Shown piece after piece: positions 8,933 through 17,703 of a DNA stretch of 64,000 bases. Position 1 is the first letter of the stretch; every line of letters begins with the position of its first letter. Both the position numbers and the translations under genes were made by a program. Location of the stretch: contig NZ_SJPU01000003.1 of the NCBI RefSeq assembly GCF_007860105.1, forward strand, positions 434,001-498,000, in the 5' to 3' direction. The notes below the pieces were generated by a model. That model ran no database searches, was not told the DNA's origin, and saw only the letters and a program-made list of their open reading frames with translations. This stretch comes from Allorhodopirellula heiligendammensis (lineage in GTDB: Bacteria > Planctomycetota > Planctomycetia > Pirellulales > Pirellulaceae).

Positions 8933-11230
8933 TCACCGCGCCCACTCCTGTAGCCGTTTGATTCGTTCCGGATCCTGAGGTGGGTTGGTCAACAGCATTA
9001 ATTCGGCGGCGGCTCGGGCATCGCTACGCTTTCCAGATCGCCACAGACAGGCAATGCTTTCCACCTTCGCTCGTCGATGCGACGGATGCGATGTCGGAAT
9101 ACCATCAGCGAGCTGCCCCCACAAACGCGACGCCTGCTCCAGGTCGGACGGTTTGATCGAATCGGCGAGTGCCGACGCAGCCGCAGCAAGCACCTCGCCG
9201 GGCTCATCAGACGTGGACAACTCTGAACGCAGCTGCCGCCCGCCCTGATCCACTTTTCCACTCCACATCAACCAGGCAATGATCAACCGGGGCGGCACAT
9301 TAAACTCGGGGTCATTGGACATCGCTACGAGGTAGCTCCCGATCTCTCGGTGCAGCGTCGGGTTCTCCCGCAGGTCTTGATGCAAACGCCACAGCACAAT
9401 TCGCCATAATTCAGGCTCGTTTGGCACCGCAGGATCGGGGGCCTCGCTGGGATGTTGATGTCCGAGCCTGCGACGCGCCAGTGAAGACAGATATGGATCA
9501 GTCGATTGCTGTTCTGCTGTTGCCAGCCGACTGCGGGCCGGCGACTCTTTGCATGTATCCAGTAAGATAATGCAAGCCAACTCAGTTTGTTTTGCGAGTG
9601 GATGAGAAGCTGCAGCCGCGAACGTGCTACGCATCGTGCTCAGACGCTCTTCGAGTTCATTGTAATATTGCCGCTGACAATCGTCTTGGTCCCATCGGCA
9701 TCGCCGCTGCAGAGGCTGCGGCCCCGCGATGGCTAACTGCCAGAGTTGACGGCACCGCGCCGCACGCGCTGCGTCCCACTGCTCTGCGGGGCGCTGCGTG
9801 GCCAGCACGGCGGCTGCGACGAAATCGTTGTCCGCGACAGCAGAGTCAATGAGACTGGTGCGTGCGGTCTCGGCGGCCCCGGAGGCCGGCCACCCATCGA
9901 TCAATTCGACGAGCAGATCGCGAGCTGTTGGGCTCTTCGCGGAGGGCGCCGCAACATCAACAGCAACTTGCAATGCAGCCGCCTGCAGCATTAATAGCGG
10001 AGACGACGGGTGCTGCTGGTGTGCCCTCGCGATTCGCCTGAGCAGATCGGCTGCGGCGGCTTCCTTGGAGACGCTTTGCAGGATCGCGGCGGACCGGATT
10101 GCCGACTCGACACTGCGGGTCGCATCGGCGTCTTCGACGGCGGCGCGAGCAAACGTGATGGCCGCAGGCAGCGTCTCGCCTACACGCAGGTAATATCTGG
10201 CATCAGCACGCAGCACTCGAGGGTCAACGGGCGGCTGGGCCTGATCGGGGGATCCAGCCGCTGCGACATCCGCCGGCAACTGCAAGGCGCGGTGTCTCGC
10301 CACAAGCGTTTCGGCGTTGCGGTACGCAATCGCACCGCCCCGTGCGCGAATGGCGTCGAGCCACCGCCCAACCTCCTCCATGTCGGATGAACGATCCGGC
10401 TGGCTGATGAGGTACCGCAATCTCGCTAAATCCATGGACGGACTGCGGGGTGCCACCGTCGGTTGGTCACCAAAATACTGATTGAGTTTATCCGCCGCCG
10501 CGTCCCAGCGATGTTTGGCAATATCGATACGGATGACGAAGGCGAGTTCATCGGCCGTGTTGATCACCAAGGGCGTCTCGCCCGATTCATCGCGTTCGGT
10601 TTCGGGCGGCTCACCAGCCGCCCGGTTGGCCTGCGTCGACGCCTGCCGCATCGTTCGCAGCGCCGCATCGGGGTTGCCGCTGCGCAATTGTGATTCAGAC
10701 AGCAGCCGCGCCAATTCGCTCTGCAGCTCGCTAGCATTCGGAAATTTGGCGAGCGCTTCGCCAATCAGATGAATCGCTTGTTGAGCAAGCGCCACACCAT
10801 CGGCGGAGCCCTCGGCGAACAACTCCGAAAGCAGGGCCGCCAATTCCACGCGGCTAACCCAGAGCAGGCTTTCTCGGCGTCGAAGATCAGCTCGGCGCTG
10901 CTGCGCATCGCGATCAAATCTACCTTTTTCGATCGCGACAAGTTCCTCTCGGATCGCCCCCAACTCAACCTCGAGCTGGTGATCGATTAGCCGCTGGCGT
11001 TGCATCAATGCGGACGTCTCGGCAGGGCTGGCGCCCTGAGTGATCGCGGCAACGATGTCGCTGCGAATCGCCGTGAGCTGGCTATTGGTGGCGGAATCCT
11101 GCGATAGCTGCAGCGTCTGCCGGGCCGGCGGCTGCGCCCCAGCTATGAAAGGTAAGGCTGGTACGAAGAGCATGACGGCCACGCAGACCGCGACCCGATG
11201 AAACAATGGCATCAACCTTTGAGGTTTCAT
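8933..11230 (-). CDS. Large exported alpha-helical repeat protein, function unknown
   Basis: 765 residues starting with a signal peptide (core VAVCVAVMLFVPALPFIAGA, cleavage near AGAQPP). The rest is dominated by Ala, Leu, Arg, Glu and Gln with helix pairs of TPR-like spacing, for example GDAL-like and LLELARL-like heptads through residues 130-760, and a coiled-coil stretch early on (about 55-120). No catalytic motif is visible. This is the usual look of planctomycete exported TPR-like scaffolds. It stands alone, with no close neighbour on its strand. A DUF name cannot be assigned by eye. I am sure it is a gene and not sure what it does. Confidence 0.85.
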   Translation of the reverse strand: MKPQRLMPLFHRVAVCVAVMLFVPALPFIAGAQPPARQTLQLSQDSATNSQLTAIRSDIVAAITQGASPAETSALMQRQRLIDHQLEVELGAIREELVAIEKGRFDRDAQQRRADLRRRESLLWVSRVELAALLSELFAEGSADGVALAQQAIHLIGEALAKFPNASELQSELARLLSESQLRSGNPDAALRTMRQASTQANRAAGEPPETERDESGETPLVINTADELAFVIRIDIAKHRWDAAADKLNQYFGDQPTVAPRSPSMDLARLRYLISQPDRSSDMEEVGRWLDAIRARGGAIAYRNAETLVARHRALQLPADVAAAGSPDQAQPPVDPRVLRADARYYLRVGETLPAAITFARAAVEDADATRSVESAIRSAAILQSVSKEAAAADLLRRIARAHQQHPSSPLLMLQAAALQVAVDVAAPSAKSPTARDLLVELIDGWPASGAAETARTSLIDSAVADNDFVAAAVLATQRPAEQWDAARAARCRQLWQLAIAGPQPLQRRCRWDQDDCQRQYYNELEERLSTMRSTFAAAASHPLAKQTELACIILLDTCKESPARSRLATAEQQSTDPYLSSLARRRLGHQHPSEAPDPAVPNEPELWRIVLWRLHQDLRENPTLHREIGSYLVAMSNDPEFNVPPRLIIAWLMWSGKVDQGGRQLRSELSTSDEPGEVLAAAASALADSIKPSDLEQASRLWGQLADGIPTSHPSHRRAKVESIACLWRSGKRSDARAAAELMLLTNPPQDPERIKRLQEWAR

Positions 11231-11432
11231 CAGGATTACTTTCTCCTAAGCTTGTGGTGACCGCATTGCTATCATAGTCCGCCAGACGCCCGGTATCGAA
11301 CTCCAAACCTCTTAACAGTGCAAGCCATGTCGGCGGCACGCAATTCACCTGTGCGTCATCAACATCGAATAGAATTCACTGCACATTAGCAAATATGAGT
11401 GCGCCCGAAAAATTGGTGGGCCTGTAAAAGGC

Positions 11433-11468
11433 GTGAGCGAGGGGACTCAATCGATTCCCCTCGCTCAC
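11433..11468 (-). terminator. Rho-independent terminator of the DUF1559 gene
   Basis: A perfect 13-bp stem, GTGAGCGAGGGGA paired with TCCCCTCGCTCAC, encloses a 10-base loop. One more C-G pair extends it on the outside. On the minus strand the stem is followed within four bases by TTTT. It lies 30 bases past the stop codon of the DUF1559 gene, the expected position. Confidence 0.85.
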
Positions 11469-11497
11469 GTTTGCATTGCGTAAGTCCAGTTAGCTCA

Positions 11498-12655
11498 CTA
11501 CGGGAGCTGGTCGGTTTCTCGGCTTGCCTTGGTACCCAACGCTCCCCACAACCCGTAGGGGCTGGCACTGCCTGGAGGAACCGCTGAGCTGCCTGCCGGC
11601 CAATTAGGAGTCGTCGAATTCAAATTCCCCGACTCAATCGACTCGGTGATGAATTTGACAGCACCATCGCCCATCAGCACATGGCATCCGCCTTGGTGGC
11701 GGCTCGACGCAGTGAACATACCGTCGGAACCGTCGCCGGCCCAAGAACAGCTGACACGATTGGGCGGCATGATCGTGGTCACACTCGACATCACCGGACG
11801 GCCGTCGGCCCATCGCATCCCCTTACGCTGGGATGTACCCCAGTTGTTGGCGTTGGTTCCTGCAACGTGGAATTGCGGACGCTGGGGATCGATGGTGTCT
11901 TCACACACCGATGGATTCGAGAAAAACGCCGCATCATTGCCGCGGTTGACCACCGTCGAGAGCACCTCGAGCGTATTGGAGTCAACGACAATTTCAGCAC
12001 ACGCGATCGTGTTGCTCAGGCCGTCGAGAATGTCGCGAAACTTGGTCGGCATCCGAGTCACGAAAACGCCTCGGTCCATACCGCCCCGACGATTCATGCA
12101 CCCGTTGTTGATGCTCTCGTCCTGATTGATGCATGAGTGGTTGTTACTCGCCACACCGTCACCAATGCACGCCGCATAGTTAGTGAACGCTTCAAAGTTC
12201 GCCGGCGGCGTACTGGGGTCGCTGGGACAGCGGTACGTTCCCATCTGAGTCAGCCACGGAGTGTAGTTTCGATCCCAGGGCACAGGCCCCATCGCGGGAA
12301 ACGGTGTGCCACGAGCGGTGCCGTTATGGTTCGTCGCACGCGGATTGGAGATCATTTGCCACACCGCTTGCTGCTCGATGAATGGCGTCAAGCCCACCAA
12401 AAAGCTCAATAAATGGCGGTTCCCGATATCGGGAGTCGTGCCACCGCTATGCACGGGCAGCTGGTCATAGGCGGAGTGATAGTTATGAAGTCCTAGGCCA
12501 ATTTGCTTGAAATTATTGCTGCAACTCATGCGTCGAGCAGCTTCGCGAGCCGCTTGGACAGCGGGCAACAATAAGCCCACCAAAACACCAATGATCGCTA
12601 TGACCACCAGCAATTCGACGAGGGTGAAACCACCTCGCCTGAATGAAGTATTCAT
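11498..12655 (-). CDS. DUF1559 prepilin-like protein
   Basis: 385 residues. The N-terminus is a textbook type IV pilin/pseudopilin leader: a short basic segment, then GFTLVELLVVIAIIGVLVGL with cleavage expected before Phe, then the AVQAAREAARRMSCSNN segment typical of DUF1559. The body holds the Cys, Trp and Gly pattern of the family (for example RQGGCHVLMGDGAVKFI near residue 330, the H-x9-DG region). These proteins are expanded in planctomycetes and are thought to be pilin-like surface or secretion components, though none is well characterised. A GAGG sequence about eight bases before the ATG may act as ribosome-binding site. The gene is preceded by a tiny lipoprotein gene on the same strand and followed by a strong terminator. 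Confidence 0.93.
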   Translation of the reverse strand: MNTSFRRGGFTLVELLVVIAIIGVLVGLLLPAVQAAREAARRMSCSNNFKQIGLGLHNYHSAYDQLPVHSGGTTPDIGNRHLLSFLVGLTPFIEQQAVWQMISNPRATNHNGTARGTPFPAMGPVPWDRNYTPWLTQMGTYRCPSDPSTPPANFEAFTNYAACIGDGVASNNHSCINQDESINNGCMNRRGGMDRGVFVTRMPTKFRDILDGLSNTIACAEIVVDSNTLEVLSTVVNRGNDAAFFSNPSVCEDTIDPQRPQFHVAGTNANNWGTSQRKGMRWADGRPVMSSVTTIMPPNRVSCSWAGDGSDGMFTASSRHQGGCHVLMGDGAVKFITESIESGNLNSTTPNWPAGSSAVPPGSASPYGLWGALGTKASRETDQLP

Positions 12656-12771
12656 GGAAAAACCTCGAGAGATAGAAGAGACGCCGACGACTTCGGCGAA
12701 AAAGAGAGGTAAACAAATCGCAATAGACTCGCCTCGAATGAGATTCGAGTCACACCAATGGGAGTGATGAA

Positions 12772-12951
12772 CTATTTGCTGTTCATATCGCTAGCATTCT
12801 GCTTGGACATATCCTCCATTTCTTCGGGCGAATGGACGACGCTGTCGTCAACCGGAGAAACAGTCGCAGAATTGTCGGGACCACAGCCGACTTGCGTGGC
12901 TGCAAGTAAAAAACCGGCACAAAAAACACACAACATGCGTTGCAACAACAT
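12772..12951 (-). CDS. Small lipoprotein encoded upstream of the DUF1559 gene
   Basis: A 59-residue product read leftward from the ATG at 12951 to a TAG at 12772. It begins MLLQRMLCVFCAGFLLAATQ, a basic-hydrophobic signal sequence, then VGCGPDNS, where the Cys could be the lipidated residue. The lipobox is imperfect, with Gln at -3 and Val-Gly before the Cys. The mature part is short, acidic and Ser/Asp-rich. Small lipoproteins of this kind commonly sit next to DUF1559 genes in planctomycetes. It lies 116 bases upstream of the DUF1559 start on the same strand, so co-transcription is likely. An AGG lies about 10 bases before the ATG. The small size is the reason for moderate confidence. Confidence 0.65.
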   Translation of the reverse strand: MLLQRMLCVFCAGFLLAATQVGCGPDNSATVSPVDDSVVHSPEEMEDMSKQNASDMNSK

Positions 12952-13043
12952 ACGAACTAACCTGGGGAAAGTAGAAGTTTTGAACTAGGGGGACACAATG
13001 TCACTCTAGATACGTCTATTGTAGCCAGGTCATGAACATTGCG

Positions 13044-13177
13044 TTAAGACACCACCCGAGAAAGTTTAGAATTCTTGGCGTTTTATGCGAAACTTTTTCG
13101 GTCCTTCGGCGTTAGCCGCCCCATATTCCTAAGACACTTTTATTCCTAAGACACCTTGCCTTACTAAGACACCTTGG
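13044..13177. repeat. Cluster of TAAGACACC direct repeats
   Basis: CTAAGACAC(C/T)TT begins at 13129, 13146 and 13164, that is, three copies at 17-18 base spacing, and TTAAGACACC occurs once more at 13044. The reverse reads AAGGTGTCTTAG. It is too short and too closely spaced for a CRISPR. It could be an operator array or the remnant edge of a mobile element. No transposase gene is recognisable next to it. Confidence 0.5.
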
Positions 13178-13449
13178 CGAGCGCTGCCTCGGAGACCGCG
13201 AGCAGCTCGGCACTGGCACCTGAACAAATGAGCATCCTGCATGGTGTTGTGACACCAGATGGTGTTCTGACCGTGGGTCGAGCAGGCTACTCCGCACCAC
13301 AGGCTGTTCCGCGTGACTGGGCAATTAGAGCAAATGCGCCTCTTCGCGAAATAACTCGCCAGTACCAGGCAGGTCGGCTGAATGTGCCTGGACCGCTGCT
13401 GAGAGTGGGGAACTTTTGAGCCGATTCAAAGAACGACCCAGATCGTGAT

Positions 13450-13677
13450 TTACACCTCAGCCTCTACTGCAGCCGCCGCTTCGGCTCGACGGAGCGCCTT
13501 CTCAACTCGGGCGAGTAGCTCGTCGCTATGCTCTCTGCCCGCGGGGCAGCTTTGATTCGCATTGGCGGTAAACTCGGCACCACAGTGTTGGCACGCTACC
13601 GTGCACCCCAGCAGCGATGCCCGGACGTCGATACGTCGACCGCAAATCGGGCAAGACTGTGTGAATTTGATCGACAT
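13450..13677 (-). CDS. Small zinc-ribbon protein
   Basis: 75 residues. The first 35 hold a zinc ribbon with CPIC (C9, C12) and CQHC (C29, C32), separated by a basic-hydrophobic stretch, plus an extra C25. The C-terminal half is a charged Glu/Arg/Ala-rich helix (ELLARVEKALRRAEAAAAVE). The N-terminal motif is the same module found at the start of the GYF protein at 6304 and the hydrolase at 30032 in this window, here almost alone. It may bind nucleic acid or protein; the function is unknown. A stretch containing GGAG lies upstream of the ATG. Confidence 0.75.
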   Translation of the reverse strand: MSIKFTQSCPICGRRIDVRASLLGCTVACQHCGAEFTANANQSCPAGREHSDELLARVEKALRRAEAAAAVEAEV

Positions 13678-14428
13678 AATTGAGATCTCTCCTTCTGCCC
13701 GCCCTTAGGAGCGGCAATCCGTTTACTCAGGAAGATTCTAAACCTTAATAGCCAATTAATGCAATGTAAAATCCCGCAGTTGCACCGAAGACTGTCTCGA
13801 TCAGTGTAGTAGGGGGCATCATGACTGGCAAGTATCGAAATAATGGAGCAATGGAATTCCCAGCAGGAGACACATCGGCCCGATCTGGTTCACTTAGCCG
13901 AAATCAATGAATTCATTCGAGAAAGACGAGCACTCGACGGCCTCAAATGACAATAGTGGTGGTCCTGAAATGGCGGGGTCGGTACCCCCTCGGGGCATGC
14001 GTGGCACATCAAACAGTCCAGGACAATAGATCATTGGCTCTGGGTAAGTGGTAATCAAGTCTCTTGTTTGGTTTTACGGTGACCTTTCGATACTTTCGCT
14101 CCGTAGAGGCGAGTTCTCGCTAAATCAGGGAATAAGTTGAGGTGGACAGTCTGGCTAGGGATGCGGGGTGGGAAGAGTCCGCAGCCTTGGCGAGCTATGA
14201 TGGTCTGCGTGTTCGATGCTCGAGCCCGTGGTCACTGGTGGGCTGGCCCGGCAAAGGATGATGTGCAGCTATAACGATGGGCTGCGATTACTCTGTTACA
14301 ATCGCCAGGGGGTGAAGCGTGCAGGGCGGCGACGCGCACACGGCCGTGCCCACGCGGTTCCACGCCGCGCCTAGCCTTTTTATGTTAGTTTTGCTCGCCT
14401 AACACGAAGTTCCACACCGAGGAAGCCC
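13678..14428. other. 750-base region without a confident gene
   Basis: No frame here has convincing protein character. The best is a 35-codon frame at 13843-13950 (+) whose sense strand would encode an acidic helical peptide (NEFIRERRALDGLK at its end), but a stop lies seven codons before the ATG and it may be a decayed fragment. The last 150 bases are GC-rich and precede the four-gene HtrA operon, so its promoter should lie here. No RNA gene was recognised. Confidence 0.4.
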
Positions 14429-15667
14429 ATGGACTGCCCGTTGACACCATTCTCGCGCCTGCTCAAGACCTGCCGCACTTGGACGCTGTTGGCAATCTTG
14501 CCCGCCAGCGTCTCGATGGCGAGCGTGGCGAGCGCCTCCGAGATTTCGATCACGTCCGCCGACGGAAATATGATCCAAGGAGAAATTGTCCAACTCGATG
14601 CAGAGGGACTCCAAGTAAAAGACGGATCGGAGACATTGACTCTGCCACTGGATGAGCTCTCCCAACTCAACTTCGACCACGATCCGCAACCGCCGCTACC
14701 CATGCGCGCCCAACTCGCTGGTGGATCGCAATTGGGAATCACAGGACTAACCTGGACGGATAACACCGTGAATATTGCGGTGGCGCGTCAATCGTCGCTC
14801 ACCATTCCTGCCCAGCAACTTCGCTGGGTCCGATTTCAGAAAGGCAATTCGGCCACCGATCCCACTTGGCTGGGATGGCTGGAAGAGACCCGCCGTGGCG
14901 ATCGACTCGTTGTCCGCCGCAACGAGAAGGCCCTTGATTCAATTGACGGCACTGTAAAGGGGATTACCCGAGACACAGTATCGTTTGAAATGCGTGGCAA
15001 TCCCATTGAGGCCCCACTGCCGAAACTCGAGGGGATTTTGTTTTCCAATACAACTCAAGACGACGCTACAGGGGACATTCGCGTGGTCGATACCTCTGGT
15101 TCTGAATGGATGGCCAAATCAATCAGCATGCCGGTAGGAAGCAGCCACATTCAACTTCGTTTGGCAGGCGGCATCGAACACGCCGTTCCGCTCGACCAAG
15201 TGCGACGGATTGGCTTCGCCGGTGGCATTTTGTCCCTGTCGGACGTCGAGGTCGCAGCCGCCAACTTCGATAGTGATCGCCAGGACTCTGGGAAATCAGT
15301 CAACACGTCCGATCTGGACAACTGGTTTGCACCGCAATCCGACAACGGAGTGATTCGGATTCAGGCCCCAGGAAAGATCACGTTGCGAATTCCGGACGGC
15401 TACCAAAAACTCATTGTGGCGGCGCGACGTAGTCAGGATGTCAGTGAATTCACTGCGCTGCGGCTCGACGTGCTCGTCGACGGAGCGGTGCAGTGGACTG
15501 CCACGCTTCAAGATCGAGAATCGCTCGGATTGGAACTTCCCATTTCGGGAGCTCGTCAACTCACGCTACGAGCATCACGCATGTCTCAGTCGAACGACAC
15601 CACCTCGCCCGTCGGAGCCGCCCTGGGCGGGAGCGTCGAGTGGTTTTCAGGAAGGTTGCTGAAATGA
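14429..15667 (+). CDS. Exported protein with a C-terminal NPCBM-like beta domain, first gene of the HtrA-like operon
   Basis: 412 residues. A signal peptide (TWTLLAILPASVSMASVASA) precedes a beta-rich protein built of repeated SADGNMIQGEIVQLDAEG-like units, which read as short beta-hairpin modules around residues 37-70, 100-170 and 205-260. The C-terminal ~120 residues (from about 300) look like an NPCBM/discoidin-type carbohydrate-binding domain, with KITLRIP and ALRLDVLVDG segments and no catalytic residues. The stop TGA overlaps the next gene's ATG by four bases (ATGA at 15664-15667), so it is translationally coupled to the HtrA-like genes. A role as partner or adaptor of those proteins is inferred only from the operon. 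Confidence 0.8.
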   Translation: MDCPLTPFSRLLKTCRTWTLLAILPASVSMASVASASEISITSADGNMIQGEIVQLDAEGLQVKDGSETLTLPLDELSQLNFDHDPQPPLPMRAQLAGGSQLGITGLTWTDNTVNIAVARQSSLTIPAQQLRWVRFQKGNSATDPTWLGWLEETRRGDRLVVRRNEKALDSIDGTVKGITRDTVSFEMRGNPIEAPLPKLEGILFSNTTQDDATGDIRVVDTSGSEWMAKSISMPVGSSHIQLRLAGGIEHAVPLDQVRRIGFAGGILSLSDVEVAAANFDSDRQDSGKSVNTSDLDNWFAPQSDNGVIRIQAPGKITLRIPDGYQKLIVAARRSQDVSEFTALRLDVLVDGAVQWTATLQDRESLGLELPISGARQLTLRASRMSQSNDTTSPVGAALGGSVEWFSGRLLK

Positions 15668-17703
15668 ATCACCGAAAGCATTCCCAGAGAGGGGCGCTGA
15701 CGTCGATGATGCTGGTTTGGGTCTGCTGGAGCAGCATGCTGGGTGCCACACCAGCGAACGGCGACGATATCGATTTGCTATGGCAGATAGAAAATCAGCG
15801 GGTCGAAGCAGTGGAGCATGCCATGTCGTCGACGGTCTGCGTCTTCGTCCCCGGCGGCGCCGGGGGAGGGTCGGCCGTGTTGATTTCGAAAGACGGCTTT
15901 GCCCTGACCAATTTTCACGTTACCAGCCCAGCGGGAACGTACATGCGCTGCGGTCTCCGTGATGGCAATATCTACGATGCAGTGACTGTGGGCATCGATC
16001 CGGTGGGTGACTTAGCGTTGATTCAGTTACTAGGACGCGATGATTTTCCCACAGCGAAATTTGTCCCCAGTCGCCAAGTCCAGGTCGGCGACGCTTGCTA
16101 CGCCATCGGCAACCCGTTCCTGCTTGCAACCAATCTGCAGCCTACGGTCTCGGCGGGCATCATCAGCGGCACACGTCGCTATCAGTATCCCTCAGGCACG
16201 CTGCTGGAGTACGGAAATTGCTTCCAGACGGATGCCTCGATTAACCCTGGCAATTCGGGTGGTCCACTCTACGACGCCAGTGGCGATCTCATCGGAATCA
16301 TCGGACGATGTTCCTTTGAGAAGCGGGGGCGAGTCAATGTTGGCGTGGGGTACGCCATCTCAGGTGACCAAGCCCAGAACTTTCTCGGGTCGCTGCACAG
16401 CGGTCGTATTCTCGATCATGCCACTCTCGGTGCTACGGTAGGTACGGATGACGACGGCAGCGTGCGCGTGACCAACATCCTGCAATCCAGTGATGCGTTT
16501 CGGCGCGGCCTGCGATACGGAGACGAGATTCTCGAAATCGACCATCGCGTGGTGCAGACTGCCAACGACGTGCAAAATCTGCTGGCTACGTTTCCTGCCC
16601 AGTGGCGAGTGCCGCTGACCTATCGCCAGGAGGGCCAGGTCATTCAAACGTTAGTCCGGTTGGCCAACGTGCACCGCGGTGACGAATTACTAGAAAAAAT
16701 GAAATCGGCGCTGCCTCCGCCACCACCGGCCCCACCCCAGAAATCGCAGCAGGCTCCCGACGAGCAATCGCCCGAAGAAGCTGAGCATGAAGACGGCGAT
16801 CACGAGGGCGCCGAACACGAGGGCGCCGAACACGAGGGCGGCGAACACGAGCATGGCAACTCCGATGCTGCTCCCGCCCAGCCAGGGTCAAATAATGCCC
16901 AGGATGATGTCAAAAAGGATGCTGGTGGCGAGCCCATTCCAGCAGCGGCGATTGAACGGATCGAAGAACGTAAGGGATTCGCAAACTATTTTTACAATGC
17001 ACAACTTCAAACGAAGTTCATTGAGCGACTGCGACATCAGTTTTCCGCCCTGCCCGCCGGTGGTGATGGCTGGAACATTACGGGCCAAGCAGATGTCGCT
17101 GGTGAACCGAACGCGATTCCGTTCACGATGATCGTCAGTGATGACAGTTGTGAGATGACTCTCGGCGAGCGACGGGTGCGGCTTAGTCGCCCCGATGAAT
17201 ATGTCGCGGCAGTCGATCGCGGGCATGCGACTGGCGTGCTCGCTGCCATGCAAAGCCTACGCCGTATGCTGCTGATGGGACCGAATCGCTACGGGGAGAC
17301 GTATGCATGGGGGACCGCTCCTCTGCTCGGTCGCCGCCCGCTGCGTGAGGGCACCGTCGGCATCCACGGTGGTCTGGAGTCTCGTTTTTTTCAGCATCCC
17401 ACCTCCGGACGCTTAGAGGTGATCGAGTCGTTCGCCGATCGCGATGGGGATCCCGCCGAGGTCTGGATCGATCCGCCGACATGGTTACTCGAGACCAATT
17501 CCGAAACCCTTGGCGGTGCGGGTGAGTTCGCCATCGACGACAACCGCGAAGGATCGACCGAGGACAGTCAACTGCCTCGTGTGCTGCAGTTGCGATATGG
17601 CCTTGATCCGTCGGTAACTCTGCGAATCAACACTTGGGCTACCGCAGATAACTCGATGCCAGCCGAATTGAGCGGCGAAGGTGGTGATGGAAATGTCGAA
17701 TAA
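15664..17703 (+). CDS. HtrA-like trypsin-fold serine protease with PDZ domain, triad intact
   Basis: 679 residues from the ATG at 15664. An earlier in-frame start at 15493 would give 57 residues that overlap the previous gene and have no signal character. A signal peptide is followed by a trypsin-like S1C domain: His in LTNFHVTS (H85), Asp in PVGDLALIQ (D116) and Ser in INPGNSGGPLYD (S198). A PDZ domain follows (about 260-350). A Pro-rich linker leads into a Glu/His-rich tract made by three near-exact 15-base repeats (GAACACGAGGGCGCC, 16803-16851). The last ~200 residues form a globular domain of unknown kind. It should act as a periplasmic or extracytoplasmic quality-control protease. It is coupled to genes on both sides by overlaps, and it is the only one of the three paralogs here with a complete triad. 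Confidence 0.88.
   Translation: MNHRKHSQRGALTSMMLVWVCWSSMLGATPANGDDIDLLWQIENQRVEAVEHAMSSTVCVFVPGGAGGGSAVLISKDGFALTNFHVTSPAGTYMRCGLRDGNIYDAVTVGIDPVGDLALIQLLGRDDFPTAKFVPSRQVQVGDACYAIGNPFLLATNLQPTVSAGIISGTRRYQYPSGTLLEYGNCFQTDASINPGNSGGPLYDASGDLIGIIGRCSFEKRGRVNVGVGYAISGDQAQNFLGSLHSGRILDHATLGATVGTDDDGSVRVTNILQSSDAFRRGLRYGDEILEIDHRVVQTANDVQNLLATFPAQWRVPLTYRQEGQVIQTLVRLANVHRGDELLEKMKSALPPPPPAPPQKSQQAPDEQSPEEAEHEDGDHEGAEHEGAEHEGGEHEHGNSDAAPAQPGSNNAQDDVKKDAGGEPIPAAAIERIEERKGFANYFYNAQLQTKFIERLRHQFSALPAGGDGWNITGQADVAGEPNAIPFTMIVSDDSCEMTLGERRVRLSRPDEYVAAVDRGHATGVLAAMQSLRRMLLMGPNRYGETYAWGTAPLLGRRPLREGTVGIHGGLESRFFQHPTSGRLEVIESFADRDGDPAEVWIDPPTWLLETNSETLGGAGEFAIDDNREGSTEDSQLPRVLQLRYGLDPSVTLRINTWATADNSMPAELSGEGGDGNVE
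16803..16851 (+). repeat. 15-base tandem repeat inside the HtrA-like gene
   Basis: Three copies of GAACACGAGGGCGCC, the last with one changed base, encode repeated E-H-E-G-A units. The whole tract reads as a Glu/Asp/His-rich linker that could bind metal ions. In-frame copy change would alter only linker length. Confidence 0.8.

Noticed and set aside
13129..13177. Repeat cluster as a CRISPR array
   Set aside because: Repeats are about 10-12 bases with spacers of only a few bases, and no cas gene is nearby.
15493..15663. Upstream extension of the first HtrA-like gene
   Set aside because: The 57 residues overlap the previous gene out of frame and contain no signal peptide, which starts at 15664.
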